NCBI RefSeq assembly: GCF_003336805.1
Contig: NZ_QFWJ01000008.1
Span: 1-64,000, forward strand
Origin: Marinospirillum perlucidum
GTDB taxonomy: Bacteria; Pseudomonadota; Gammaproteobacteria; Pseudomonadales; Halomonadaceae
DNA length: 64,000 nt
Reading direction: 5' to 3'
In this document: piece after piece, positions 8,494 through 16,506 of the stretch
How positions within the stretch are numbered: the stretch's first letter is position 1
Layout of the letters: the number at the start of each line of letters is the position of its first letter
Notes under the pieces: model-generated
The model's database searches: none
Seen by the model: only the letters and a program-made list of their open reading frames with translations
What the model was told of the DNA's origin: nothing
Made by a program: the position numbers and the translations under genes

Positions 8494-9621
8494 ATGCGCA
8501 AGTTTGCTCTGATGATGGCTCTGGGCTTGCTGCTCTGTTTACCTTTGCAGGCTGATCAGCAAGTAACCACCGAAGACTACACCCTGAAGGTGGATATTCT
8601 GGCTGAAGGCCTGGAGCATCCCTGGTCGCTGGTATTTCTGCCGCAAGGCGAGGTCCTGATCAGCGAGCGTGCCGGACGTTTACGCCTCTATCGTGATGGT
8701 CAGCTATTGGATACCGCGATCCGGGGTTTGCCGGAGATCAGCGTGGGCGGTCAGGGCGGCTTGCTGGATTTGGCGCTGCACCCGAACTTTGCCAGCAATG
8801 CCTGGCTCTATTTCAGCTATGTGGCCGAAGTGGAGGGGGGTTATACCACTCGCCTGGCCAGAGCGCGTTATCAGAACCGGCAATTGCATGATCTGGAGGT
8901 GCTCTACACGGCTCTCCCGGCTAGCGGGACACGCAGACATTTCGGTGGTCGGCTGGTGTTTGATCGTCAGGGCTATCTCTACATGACAGTAGGCGACCGG
9001 GGTGAAAAGGAGCGTGCTCAGGATACCGGGGACGCTGCTGGTAGTGTTGTTCGGCTGACTGATGAGGGACAGGTGCCTGCAGATAACCCCCTGGTAGGTC
9101 AGGAAGCTGCCTTGCCGGAAATCTATGCCTGGGGAACCCGCAATGCTCAGGGCTTGGCTTTGGATTCACAAACCGGTGAAATCTGGATGCAGGAACATGG
9201 TCCTAGAGGCGGTGATGAGGTCAATCGATTGCAGTCTGGAGCCAACTACGGTTGGCCCAAAACCACCTTCGGACGTGCTTATACCGGTTTTGAAATCACG
9301 CCCCACACCCATTTGCCAGGCATAGAGCCGCCTCTGTGGCACTGGACGCCTTCCATTGCTCCTTCAGGATTAGTGGTCTATCGCGGCGAGCTATTTTCAC
9401 GTTGGCAGGGGGATCTTCTGGTGGGAGCTCTCAAAGCCCGTTTGATTACGCGCCTGCCTCTGGAACGTGAAGGCGATACCTGGCAAATAAATCGTGAAGA
9501 GCGCTTCTTCGAAGACATTAAGGCCAGAATCCGGGCCTTGTATGAAGCGCCTGACGCCAGTGTCTGGGTTCTAGCGGATGCTGAGGATGGCTACCTGCTG
9601 CGTCTGACGCCTGGTGACTAG
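8494..9621 (+). CDS. Secreted PQQ-dependent sugar dehydrogenase family protein
   Basis: A 375-residue protein of the glucose/sorbosone dehydrogenase beta-propeller family (YliI-like), which oxidises aldose sugars in the periplasm with PQQ. The start at 8494 is set by GAAGGA seven bases upstream; it yields a signal peptide (MRKFALMMALGLLLCLPLQA) cut before residue 21. The mature part shows LEHPWSLVFLP, ISVGGQGGLLDLALHP, RHFGGRLVFD and WMQEHGPRGGDEVN, the usual propeller-blade and active-site signatures of this family. No PQQ synthesis genes are in the window, so the cofactor would be made elsewhere or taken up. Its stop overlaps the convergent HD-GYP gene by four bases. Confidence 0.88.
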   Translation: MRKFALMMALGLLLCLPLQADQQVTTEDYTLKVDILAEGLEHPWSLVFLPQGEVLISERAGRLRLYRDGQLLDTAIRGLPEISVGGQGGLLDLALHPNFASNAWLYFSYVAEVEGGYTTRLARARYQNRQLHDLEVLYTALPASGTRRHFGGRLVFDRQGYLYMTVGDRGEKERAQDTGDAAGSVVRLTDEGQVPADNPLVGQEAALPEIYAWGTRNAQGLALDSQTGEIWMQEHGPRGGDEVNRLQSGANYGWPKTTFGRAYTGFEITPHTHLPGIEPPLWHWTPSIAPSGLVVYRGELFSRWQGDLLVGALKARLITRLPLEREGDTWQINREERFFEDIKARIRALYEAPDASVWVLADAEDGYLLRLTPGD

Positions 9622-10781
9622 AGTTCTATTGCCGAGCGTACATGAACGCCCCAGAAGAGGAAGGGCTGCAGGGGTTTGAGAATATCCTTGCTGGCCACCT
9701 CCAGTATTTTGAACTGGGGATCACTGGTATCCCGGGGTGGTGGATGGATATAGGCCTGACCACTCATGGCCTTGATGCCAGCGCAGATGGGAGTATTGAT
9801 GTTTTCACCACGTTTGGTGACCACGGCCAGATCACCATTAGTCAGTTTGACTGCTGTGCCCGGGGGGTAGATGCCGATCTGATTCAAAAAAAGCTTGGTG
9901 AGTTCCGGCCCGACCAGAGAGCCACGTTCGTTGAAAAGCTGTTTCAGGGCTGATTTTACCGACATGGGCTCACGGTATTCGCGAGCACCTATGAGGGCAA
10001 CATAAATGTCGGCCAGAGCCACCAGCTTGGCTTCATTGGCCAGATCCTGCCCCTTGATCCCCAGGGGATAGCCGCTACCATCCAGGCGTTCATGGTGTTG
10101 AAGAACAGCACGCCGCCAGAGAGGCTCCTTGATTTGCATGCTGTCCAGCATTTCCAGGGTTCTTTGCGGATGATGGTGGATGGTCTCGCGCTGGCTGTCA
10201 GTTAGCGGTTCTTTTTGCCGATTGAGCTTGTCATGAATATGCAGCATGCCCAGATTGGCGGTCAGGGTGGCGGCTAGCGTGGAGAAGAGCTGTTCTCCAT
10301 AGATGTTCAGCTTTTGCGAGATGACCGCAATTAGAACGGCACATTGAATAGGGTGATGGATGCTGTAGGGAATTTCATCATGCCGTGGCCAGTGAACCGT
10401 TCCCAGCAGGGCTTCCGGGCTGCGTTCGGCTAGACCGAGGACCTGGCTGCAGATGCTGCGGATTTTGCGATAGAAGACCTCGGGCGCTGCAGAATTGCTA
10501 CTCTTAACCTGTTTGAAGGCAGTTTCCAGTTGGGATTCCAGCTCTTCGATTTCCAGAAAGGGGTTGACGTTGGCGCTGTAGCGAAAGGGTTTGAATTCAC
10601 TGCTATGATCTTCACGACTGTAATCACGTTTGACCAACCCTCTTTCCATGAGGATTTCAATTTGCTGTTCGCTGCTGATCATGGCGCCACGGGACAAAAG
10701 CAGGCGTCCCCCTTTGGTGTAGATATCCAAATGGGTTTTGCGGCCTACAGTGAGTTCTCCGGGGCGTATTTTTTCAAGCAT
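9618..10781 (-). CDS. Degenerate HD-GYP domain protein
   Basis: A 387-residue cytosolic protein: an N-terminal domain (1-65) of the type often found before HD-GYP modules, a linker, and an HD-GYP domain at about 135-330. HD-GYP enzymes hydrolyse cyclic-di-GMP with a metal cluster held by HD and other His/Asp residues. Here the GYP signature HHERLDGSGYP (229-239) is intact, but the position of the HD pair reads TANLGM (174-179), so both metal ligands and the Lys of the usual HDIGK motif are gone. Catalysis is therefore doubtful; a binding or scaffold role is inferred. It is divergent from an EAL-HDOD protein 256 bases away. Confidence 0.85.
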   Translation of the reverse strand: MLEKIRPGELTVGRKTHLDIYTKGGRLLLSRGAMISSEQQIEILMERGLVKRDYSREDHSSEFKPFRYSANVNPFLEIEELESQLETAFKQVKSSNSAAPEVFYRKIRSICSQVLGLAERSPEALLGTVHWPRHDEIPYSIHHPIQCAVLIAVISQKLNIYGEQLFSTLAATLTANLGMLHIHDKLNRQKEPLTDSQRETIHHHPQRTLEMLDSMQIKEPLWRRAVLQHHERLDGSGYPLGIKGQDLANEAKLVALADIYVALIGAREYREPMSVKSALKQLFNERGSLVGPELTKLFLNQIGIYPPGTAVKLTNGDLAVVTKRGENINTPICAGIKAMSGQAYIHPPPRDTSDPQFKILEVASKDILKPLQPFLFWGVHVRSAIEL

Positions 10782-11037
10782 TCAGTGTCTCAGAACAAGC
10801 AGGTGTTCAATGTTTCATCGGGTAAAAGCGTGTGACCCCAGCTGGGTGGCTTTTTAATGGAGCAAAGATTATTCTTGCAGTCAGGTGCTTTGAGTATGGC
10901 GGCTAGTAACGTAAAAGTGTGAAATTTTGTGTTAAGGAATGGCTTAATAATTCATTTGTTTTGCATATACTAAGAACCAGGTGTTTGCTAAGCTGTTTTA
11001 GGATGTTGAAGACTTAATATTATAGGGCTAGGTAGCT
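10782..11037. promoter_or_regulatory. Divergent regulatory region between HD-GYP and EAL-HDOD genes
   Basis: 256 bases carrying both promoters. TATACT at 10966-10971 is a possible -10 box for the rightward gene; no good -35 precedes it. CCCAGCTGGG (10839-10848) followed by TGGCTTTTT resembles a weak hairpin. No recognised operator was seen. Confidence 0.35.
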
Positions 11038-12264
11038 ATGGGTGATCAGGAAACAACCAGTCAAGACAACTATTGTATTGCATTACAGCCTATATGTGAC
11101 CACCGCATGCGGCATGTTGCCGATGAGCTCCTCTACCGGGCCAATGCCACAGCTACCTTCGCTACAATTGAAGACCAGATGCAGGCAACGGCGCGAGTCT
11201 GCAATGTTGCCTTCTATGAAACGGGTCTGGAAAAGCTGATCGGCAATCGTAAGCTTTTTTTCAACGCCCCCCGGGAATGGTTGCTTAAGCCGGAGCTCCT
11301 GCCTCCCTATCCCGAACAGGTGGTGGTCGAAGTTCTGGAAAGTGTTACCGGTGACCCGGAAGTTCTGGAGGCCCTCCAAAAAGTCCGCCAACTGGGTTAC
11401 GACGTGGCACTGGATGATTTTATTCTGACTACGGAGACCGAGCCTCTCCTGGATGTCGCTACCATCATCAAGGTGGATCTTTTCGAACCGGTTCGCGAAG
11501 AGGACATTGAACTCTACAAATCACGTGGCATTCGCTTGCTGGCTGAAAAGGTGGAGGACCTGGAAACCTTCAAGCATTACCGGGATCAGGGATTCGAATT
11601 TTTCCAGGGCTATTTTTATTCCAAGCCCGAAGTTCACGAGGAAACCTCACGCAAGGGCCGGGGTAACAACAAGGGTGCTCAGATCCGCTTGCTGAAAGAA
11701 GCCCAGGAAGAAGAGCCCAACTATGCGGCCATGGAGAATCTGATCGCCCAGGATCCGCAGCTGACCTTTATGCTGTTGAAATATGTTAACTCAGCTGCCT
11801 TTCGCCGCCGTAGTGAAATCACCACTATCCATCAGGCCTTGAATACCCTGGGCATTGACCGGGTCAGAACCATAGTTACCACCGTGATGCTGGCCAATAA
11901 CGGTCCTGCTAGCCGCTTGTTGCTGCCTCAGGCTCTAACGCGGGCAGCCATGTGCGAAAAATTGGCTGAAAGCATGTCCGCCATCAATAAGCGTACTGCT
12001 TTTATGGTGGGCCTGATGTCGATGATGGATTTACTCATGGGCGTGGATATGAATGAACTGATGGATCAGTTGCCACTGAGTAAGGAGATCAAGGATGCCA
12101 TTCTCCACCGCGAAGGTAAGCTGGGGCAGCTGCTGACTTTGGTCCTGGCGTTTGAGCAGGCACGTATGGAAGGCAAGTCACCCGGTTTGGTTGAACGTTT
12201 GAACCAGGCCTGGATGGACAGCCAAGTCTGGTCCAATGAAATCATGATGCAGGTTGATTATTGA
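11038..12264 (+). CDS. EAL-HDOD domain signalling protein
   Basis: A 408-residue protein of YuxH type: an EAL-like domain at about 12-200 and an HDOD domain at about 215-390. EAL domains cleave cyclic-di-GMP; here the usual motifs are altered (DELLYR for EALLR, EVLES, LDDFI for the DDFG loop, LAEKVED for AEGVE), while FFQGYFYSKP near the end is kept. Such changes are common in EAL-HDOD proteins and usually mean loss of phosphodiesterase activity. HDOD domains act as signalling output modules of unclear chemistry. Divergent partner of the degenerate HD-GYP gene, which suggests a shared role in sensing rather than degrading the messenger (inference). Confidence 0.88.
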   Translation: MGDQETTSQDNYCIALQPICDHRMRHVADELLYRANATATFATIEDQMQATARVCNVAFYETGLEKLIGNRKLFFNAPREWLLKPELLPPYPEQVVVEVLESVTGDPEVLEALQKVRQLGYDVALDDFILTTETEPLLDVATIIKVDLFEPVREEDIELYKSRGIRLLAEKVEDLETFKHYRDQGFEFFQGYFYSKPEVHEETSRKGRGNNKGAQIRLLKEAQEEEPNYAAMENLIAQDPQLTFMLLKYVNSAAFRRRSEITTIHQALNTLGIDRVRTIVTTVMLANNGPASRLLLPQALTRAAMCEKLAESMSAINKRTAFMVGLMSMMDLLMGVDMNELMDQLPLSKEIKDAILHREGKLGQLLTLVLAFEQARMEGKSPGLVERLNQAWMDSQVWSNEIMMQVDY

Positions 12265-12279
12265 AGCCCAGGTAAGCCT

Positions 12280-12534
12280 TCAATTGCTTTTTTTAATCCA
12301 GTAGCGGTATTCCTGTTCATCCTCTTGCTGGTGAACCAGTTCGTGTTGGAGGAACTGACAAAACTTGGGAATATCCCGCGTGGTGGCCGGGTCAGTGGCT
12401 CTGACCAGAAGGATTTCTCCTGCAGTCATCTCATCCATTTTCTTGTGCAAAAGCATGATCGGTTCCGGACAATATAGGCCTCGGCTGTCGAGAAGTGCCT
12501 GATACTCGGGAGCAGGTGAAGTGGGTGTCATCAT
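12280..12534 (-). CDS. TusA-family sulfurtransferase
   Basis: An 84-residue protein with the family signature LDSRGLYCPEPIMLLHKKM; the Cys of CPEP (residue 22) carries a persulfide that is passed on in thiolation of tRNA or other sulfur chemistry. The rest follows the two-layer TusA fold, ending in a YRYWIKK strand. True TusA (for tRNA wobble 2-thiouridine) and related YeeD/YedF proteins cannot be separated by eye, so no symbol is given. It overlaps nothing; the convergent EAL-HDOD gene ends 15 bases away and the ABM gene starts divergently about 97 bases upstream. Confidence 0.88.
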   Translation of the reverse strand: MMTPTSPAPEYQALLDSRGLYCPEPIMLLHKKMDEMTAGEILLVRATDPATTRDIPKFCQFLQHELVHQQEDEQEYRYWIKKSN

Positions 12535-12631
12535 CTTAGCCTTAAAGATAGTTGCACAGGGACGAAATTGGCGATAATTTTCAGGTATTTAGGCTGCTTG
12601 AGCAAGTTGTTTCAGGAATTGGAGAATGAAG

Positions 12632-12916
12632 ATGATAAAAGTATTGATCGAACGCCATCTGCAGGATGGGCTGGAAGAAGAATACATGCAGGCCTCCAAG
12701 GCGCTGTTGCAGGCCTGTATGGAATTTCCTGGCTATATTTCCGGGGAGTCCCTGAAAGATCTGGATCGTCCCAACCACCGTATCATCATTACTCATTGGC
12801 AAAGTGAGTCGGCCTGGCGTGAATGGGAGAAATCACCCCAGCGTCAGCAGCTGCTGGGTGGCATTGCCGGTATCCTGGCTACTGATGAGAAGGTACTTTT
12901 GCTGTCTCCGATTTAA
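12632..12916 (+). CDS. Antibiotic biosynthesis monooxygenase (ABM) fold protein
   Basis: A 94-residue dimeric alpha+beta-barrel protein. MIKVLIERHL, then a helix, FPGYISGESLKDLDRPNHRIIITHW and the WREWEKSPQRQ segment follow the ABM pattern (related to quinol monooxygenase YgiN). Members range from enzymes to proteins without known activity, so the reaction is unknown. The ATG at 12632 has GGAG seven bases upstream; the ATG two codons earlier (12626) is also possible. A convergent usp gene follows after a strong hairpin. Confidence 0.78.
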   Translation: MIKVLIERHLQDGLEEEYMQASKALLQACMEFPGYISGESLKDLDRPNHRIIITHWQSESAWREWEKSPQRQQLLGGIAGILATDEKVLLLSPI

Positions 12917-12928
12917 AGCTAGTCACCA

Positions 12929-12954
12929 GGTGTCCCGGTCAGGGCCGGGACACC
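12929..12954. terminator. Hairpin between convergent ABM and usp genes
   Basis: A perfect 10-bp stem (GGTGTCCCGG with CCGGGACACC) and a 6-base loop lie between two convergent genes. There is no T-run on either strand, so intrinsic termination is weakly supported; it may instead protect mRNA ends. Confidence 0.5.
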
Positions 12955-12964
12955 CAGCTACTGC

Positions 12965-13414
12965 TTAGTTGTCGTCTTTTCCTACGCGTACAGCCAGGAC
13001 ATCACAGGGCGCGCCGTGCAGAACGCCGCTGGACACTGAACCTAGCAGCAGCTGCAGACCGTGACGGCCATGGCTGCCCACAACGATTAGATCAACCTTG
13101 TTTTCTTCGGCCAAACGATGGGTTTCCGAGTCCGGCATACCCACCAGGACATGCTGGTTTTCTTCGGGAATATCAAAGTCTTTGAGCAATTCGGCCATGC
13201 GCTTGTGGGCGTGTTCGTCCAGTTGTTCCTGGATGCTGGTCAAATCCATGGGGATGTCACCGCCATAAGCGAATCCCAGTGGCTCCAGGGTGTGCACCAC
13301 CGAGACCTTGGCCTGCCGGTTGCGCGCAGCAATTTCCTGAGCCCGCTCCAGTACCTGGCGGGAATCTTCGGAAAGGTCGATGGCAACAAGAATGTTCTGG
13401 TATTCGTTACTCAT
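12965..13414 (-). CDS. Universal stress protein (UspA family)
   Basis: A 149-residue cytosolic nucleotide-binding protein. NILVAIDLSEDSRQVLERA opens the fold, and VDLIVVGSHGRHGLQLLLGSV followed by SSGVLHGAPCDVLAV carries the ATP-binding G-x2-G-x9-GS(S) type pattern of the UspA group. Usp proteins accumulate in stress or stationary phase; their biochemical targets are mostly unknown. The 120 bases upstream show no recognised operator. Confidence 0.92.
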   Translation of the reverse strand: MSNEYQNILVAIDLSEDSRQVLERAQEIAARNRQAKVSVVHTLEPLGFAYGGDIPMDLTSIQEQLDEHAHKRMAELLKDFDIPEENQHVLVGMPDSETHRLAEENKVDLIVVGSHGRHGLQLLLGSVSSGVLHGAPCDVLAVRVGKDDN

Positions 13415-13533
13415 AGATAGCGTCCTGTTTTCAGTGGCTTGCTAAACAAACTTTTCATGAGACTATAGCCTGAAATTGGCCTTTTTGTCTTGGCTTTCAA
13501 ACTTCTTTTCAACATTTTTATAGTGAGGCGAGT

Positions 13534-14049
13534 GTGGAGTTATTGGGATGGTTCCTTCTGGCGGCCCTGTTGGTTCTTTCGCCGATTACCTGGTTAAAAC
13601 CCAGTGTGCGGCAAAAGCAATTGATTCGTTTACGTGATCTGGCCCGGTCTTTGGGTATCAAGGTCACCTTGACGCCTCTTCAGTTACAGGATGGTCGCAA
13701 GCTCTATGGTTCGGCCTACCGTTGGTTACGGGCTCCCGAAGCACCGATCATGCCTGGCTATATCTGTCTGTTGAGCGATCGCCTGGATGAAGTTCAGGGA
13801 CGCAGTTCCTATTGGAAGGACGGCTGGATACTGATGCAGGGCAGCCCTTCAATTTTGACGGATGAGCAGCGTCAGGCTTTTGATGCCTGGCTGGATCAAT
13901 TACCAAAAGACAGCTTTGCTGTGGAATGGGGGTCGGCAACCCTCAGCCTCTGGTGGGAAGAAAGAGGCAGCAACGAGCTGCTGGAAGAACTGGATGCAGG
14001 CGCTCGTCAGCTTCTGCAGCTAGACTGCAAGAAACCGCATACAGCTTAA
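13534..14049 (+). CDS. Conserved hypothetical membrane-anchored protein
   Basis: A 171-residue protein with one N-terminal membrane helix (about 4-20) and a soluble domain rich in Trp (WLRAPEAPIMPGYICLL, YWKDGWILMQGS, VEWGSATLSLWWEE). I cannot name the family, although similar proteins of unknown function occur in Pseudomonas relatives. Start is GTG 13534 with GAGG five bases upstream. It lies 13 bases ahead of msrA on the same strand, so the two are probably co-transcribed; this hints at, but does not prove, a role in the envelope or oxidative stress. Confidence 0.7.
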   Translation: MELLGWFLLAALLVLSPITWLKPSVRQKQLIRLRDLARSLGIKVTLTPLQLQDGRKLYGSAYRWLRAPEAPIMPGYICLLSDRLDEVQGRSSYWKDGWILMQGSPSILTDEQRQAFDAWLDQLPKDSFAVEWGSATLSLWWEERGSNELLEELDAGARQLLQLDCKKPHTA

Positions 14050-14062
14050 ACGGGAGGTAGCC

Positions 14063-14704
14063 ATGTCAGTGACTGCTTTTTCAGCCGAGGGCGAAAGACG
14101 CTTGGCCCCGACTTCTTTCCCTTTGCCGGACGTATCCGAGCCGGAAGGTGAGTCCCAACAGCAGGGGTGGAAGCGCCTGGTCCTGGGGGGTGGTTGTTTC
14201 TGGTGTGTCGAGGCTGTTTTTCAGCTACTGCCGGGTGTTCAGCAGGTGGTTTCCGGTTATGCCGGCGGGGAGGCTTCGACGGCCAACTACGAGGCTGTCT
14301 GTAGCGGTCAGACCGGCCACGCTGAAGTGGTGGCCATTGATTATGATCCGGTTGAAATCTCTCGTGGCCGCCTTTTGCAGGTCTTCTTTTCGGTGGCTCA
14401 TAACCCGACACAGCTGGATCGCCAGGGAGCGGACCGGGGGCCTCAATACCGTTCGGTCATTTTTTATCAGACAGAGCAGGAAAAACACCAGGCCCAGGCC
14501 TACATCCAGCAATTGGAGGCTGCAGGGGCCTGGAGCCAGCCTCTGGTCACCCGCCTGGAAGCTCTGGAAGCCTTCTATCCGGCTGAAGACTACCATCAGG
14601 ATTTTGTCCGTCAGCATCCCGGGCAGCCCTATGTCGAAGCCGTGGCACGCCCTAAGCTGGAGCAGGCACTGGCCAATTTTTCCTGTCCTCTGCCTCCTTC
14701 CTGA
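14063..14704 (+). CDS. msrA: Peptide-methionine (S)-S-oxide reductase
   Basis: Repairs oxidised methionine in proteins using thioredoxin. The 213-residue protein carries the catalytic GGGCFWC motif, then VSGYAGG, YEAVCSGQTGHAEVV and NPTQLDRQGADRGPQYRS, all diagnostic of MsrA. The first 35 residues are an extension typical of the longer MsrA forms and contain no signal peptide. GGGAGG precedes the ATG. The resolving cysteines near the end are hard to place; only FSCPL lies in the C-terminal tail. Confidence 0.96.
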   Translation: MSVTAFSAEGERRLAPTSFPLPDVSEPEGESQQQGWKRLVLGGGCFWCVEAVFQLLPGVQQVVSGYAGGEASTANYEAVCSGQTGHAEVVAIDYDPVEISRGRLLQVFFSVAHNPTQLDRQGADRGPQYRSVIFYQTEQEKHQAQAYIQQLEAAGAWSQPLVTRLEALEAFYPAEDYHQDFVRQHPGQPYVEAVARPKLEQALANFSCPLPPS

Positions 14705-14817
14705 AGGTGGGTGCCTAAGCCTAAAGTTGCAGGGGGCGGCTCTTTTTTGTTGTACCCACTAGGCCTAAACTCAGTGACTTAGAAAACATAATAAGAAAGT
14801 ATCAGAGGGGTGGGCGG

Positions 14818-16452
14818 ATGAAAAATGCACTCAAGCTGCTTGGGTGGCTGTTTTTGCTGCTGGGTCTGGCTTTGTTCTGGTGGCAGGGGCTAAGCGGTCC
14901 TTTGGCGTGGTTGGCCAGTGGACTGGTTGTTCTGGGTGGTGTTGGGCTCAGTTGGCCAGCAGGCAAGCCCCAGGAAAAAAGAACCTCCAGTCGTTCGGGG
15001 CTGGAGCAAATTTATGCCGCAGATGGCCAGGCTCTGCAAGGGCTTTCAACGGCCGGTCTTTCATCCGCAGAGGCGGATTACCTCTCGCTCAAGCAGATGG
15101 CCAGCCAGTTGGCACAAAGAGCCAGCTTGACAGCGATTTCCACGGCCGAGGTTTCCCATCATGCCGATACCATGGATAAGCGCCTCAGCTGGCAGTCTGA
15201 TCAGGTATCCACGGTTTCTTCTTCCATGGATTCCATTTCGGTGGCCATAGAGCAGGTTTCAGTTAATTCCAACAAGGTCGCGGAGATGGCCGGGCTGGCG
15301 CGTGACGATAGCTTTCATAGCCGTGATGCCCTGGCCGGTTTGATGACGGATATGCGGGATTTGTCCAGCCGTTCCGAGAAGGCGCTGGATCTGATAGAGC
15401 TGCTCAACGAAAAAAGCTCCAGTATTCAGCAGGTGACTCAGGTGATCGAGGGCATCGCTGAGCAGACTAACCTCCTGGCCCTGAATGCTGCCATCGAGGC
15501 GGCTCGTGCCGGTGAGCATGGTCGTGGTTTTGCTGTGGTGGCTGACGAGGTGCGTAGTCTGGCCAGTCGTACTTCGGAATCCACGCGCCAGGTTGAAGAG
15601 ATCGTTCACGAGATCCAGAAAAGTACCCATGAAGTCGTGGATAGTATCGGCCATCTGATGAAACAGGTTTCCGGCGGTGCTGCAGCTGTCGAGGAAGTCG
15701 GTGGGCGCATGGAATCCATGGCGGGTCAGTTTGACGAAGTGGGTCAACAGATTAATTCTATCGCTTCAGCAGTGGGTGAAAGCCATGATCATGTTCAGGA
15801 GATTGCCGGTAGCCTGACTGAATTGACTGAGCAAATTTCCCAGGGTAACCGGGATATGCATGATCTGGCCCGGCAGGCACAAAGCCTGATGGATAATGCT
15901 GAATCCATTAATGCGGATCTGGCTACGCAGCGGGTGGACTCGCGTCACCAGCAAGCTTATCAATTGGCACGTCAGGCTGCGGACGAAGTTGGTGAGTTGT
16001 TGGAAAAAGCGATTCAGGACGGGCGTTTTTCAGAACAGAGCCTATTCAACCCTGACTATCAGGAAATTCCCGGAACCCAGCCCACCAAGTATCATACGGC
16101 TTTTGACAGCTTGACCGATGAGGTGCTGCCTCCCCTTCAGGAGCCTTTGCGCAAGGCTTTTCCCGGTGGTCTCTCCTATGCCATAGCCTTTGACCGTAAC
16201 GGCTATGTGCCCACACACAATGATGCCTATGCGCATGCCCCCACGGGTGATCCTGATGTGGATCTGGTTAAAAGCCGTAGTAAAAGGATCTTTCAGGACC
16301 CCACAGGCAGTCGCTGCGCTTCCAATACCAAGGAGTTGCTGGTGCAGACCTATAAAAGGGATACCGGTGAAGTGGTTCACGATCTCTCGGTGCCCATTTA
16401 TATCCGTGGCAAGCACTGGGGCGGTTTTCGAGTCGGTTACGCCCCGGAATGA
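14818..16452 (+). CDS. Methyl-accepting chemotaxis protein with C-terminal Cache-like domain
   Basis: A 544-residue chemoreceptor. Two hydrophobic segments (7-24, 27-46) form a membrane hairpin with almost no periplasmic part. A long coiled coil follows, with the signalling tip at about 211-255 ([35 protein letters not shown]). After the signalling domain, residues about 378-544 form a globular region with [21 protein letters not shown] and [19 protein letters not shown], which match the small Cache-type sensor found C-terminally in some proteobacterial receptors. The sensor would thus sit in the cytoplasm. No HAMP domain is evident. A terminator follows at 16471. Confidence 0.9.
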   Translation: MKNALKLLGWLFLLLGLALFWWQGLSGPLAWLASGLVVLGGVGLSWPAGKPQEKRTSSRSGLEQIYAADGQALQGLSTAGLSSAEADYLSLKQMASQLAQRASLTAISTAEVSHHADTMDKRLSWQSDQVSTVSSSMDSISVAIEQVSVNSNKVAEMAGLARDDSFHSRDALAGLMTDMRDLSSRSEKALDLIELLNEKSSSIQQVTQVIEGIAEQTNLLALNAAIEAARAGEHGRGFAVVADEVRSLASRTSESTRQVEEIVHEIQKSTHEVVDSIGHLMKQVSGGAAAVEEVGGRMESMAGQFDEVGQQINSIASAVGESHDHVQEIAGSLTELTEQISQGNRDMHDLARQAQSLMDNAESINADLATQRVDSRHQQAYQLARQAADEVGELLEKAIQDGRFSEQSLFNPDYQEIPGTQPTKYHTAFDSLTDEVLPPLQEPLRKAFPGGLSYAIAFDRNGYVPTHNDAYAHAPTGDPDVDLVKSRSKRIFQDPTGSRCASNTKELLVQTYKRDTGEVVHDLSVPIYIRGKHWGGFRVGYAPE

Positions 16453-16470
16453 TGCTGTCTTCTTGACGAG

Positions 16471-16494
16471 GCCCGGCTTGATGCCGGGCTTTTT
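16471..16494 (+). terminator. Intrinsic terminator after the chemoreceptor gene
   Basis: GCCCGGC and GCCGGGC form a 7-bp stem with a 5-base loop, followed by TTTTT. It lies between the chemoreceptor and the convergent gdhA. Confidence 0.85.
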
Positions 16495-16506
16495 CTTGGC
16501 TGCTGG

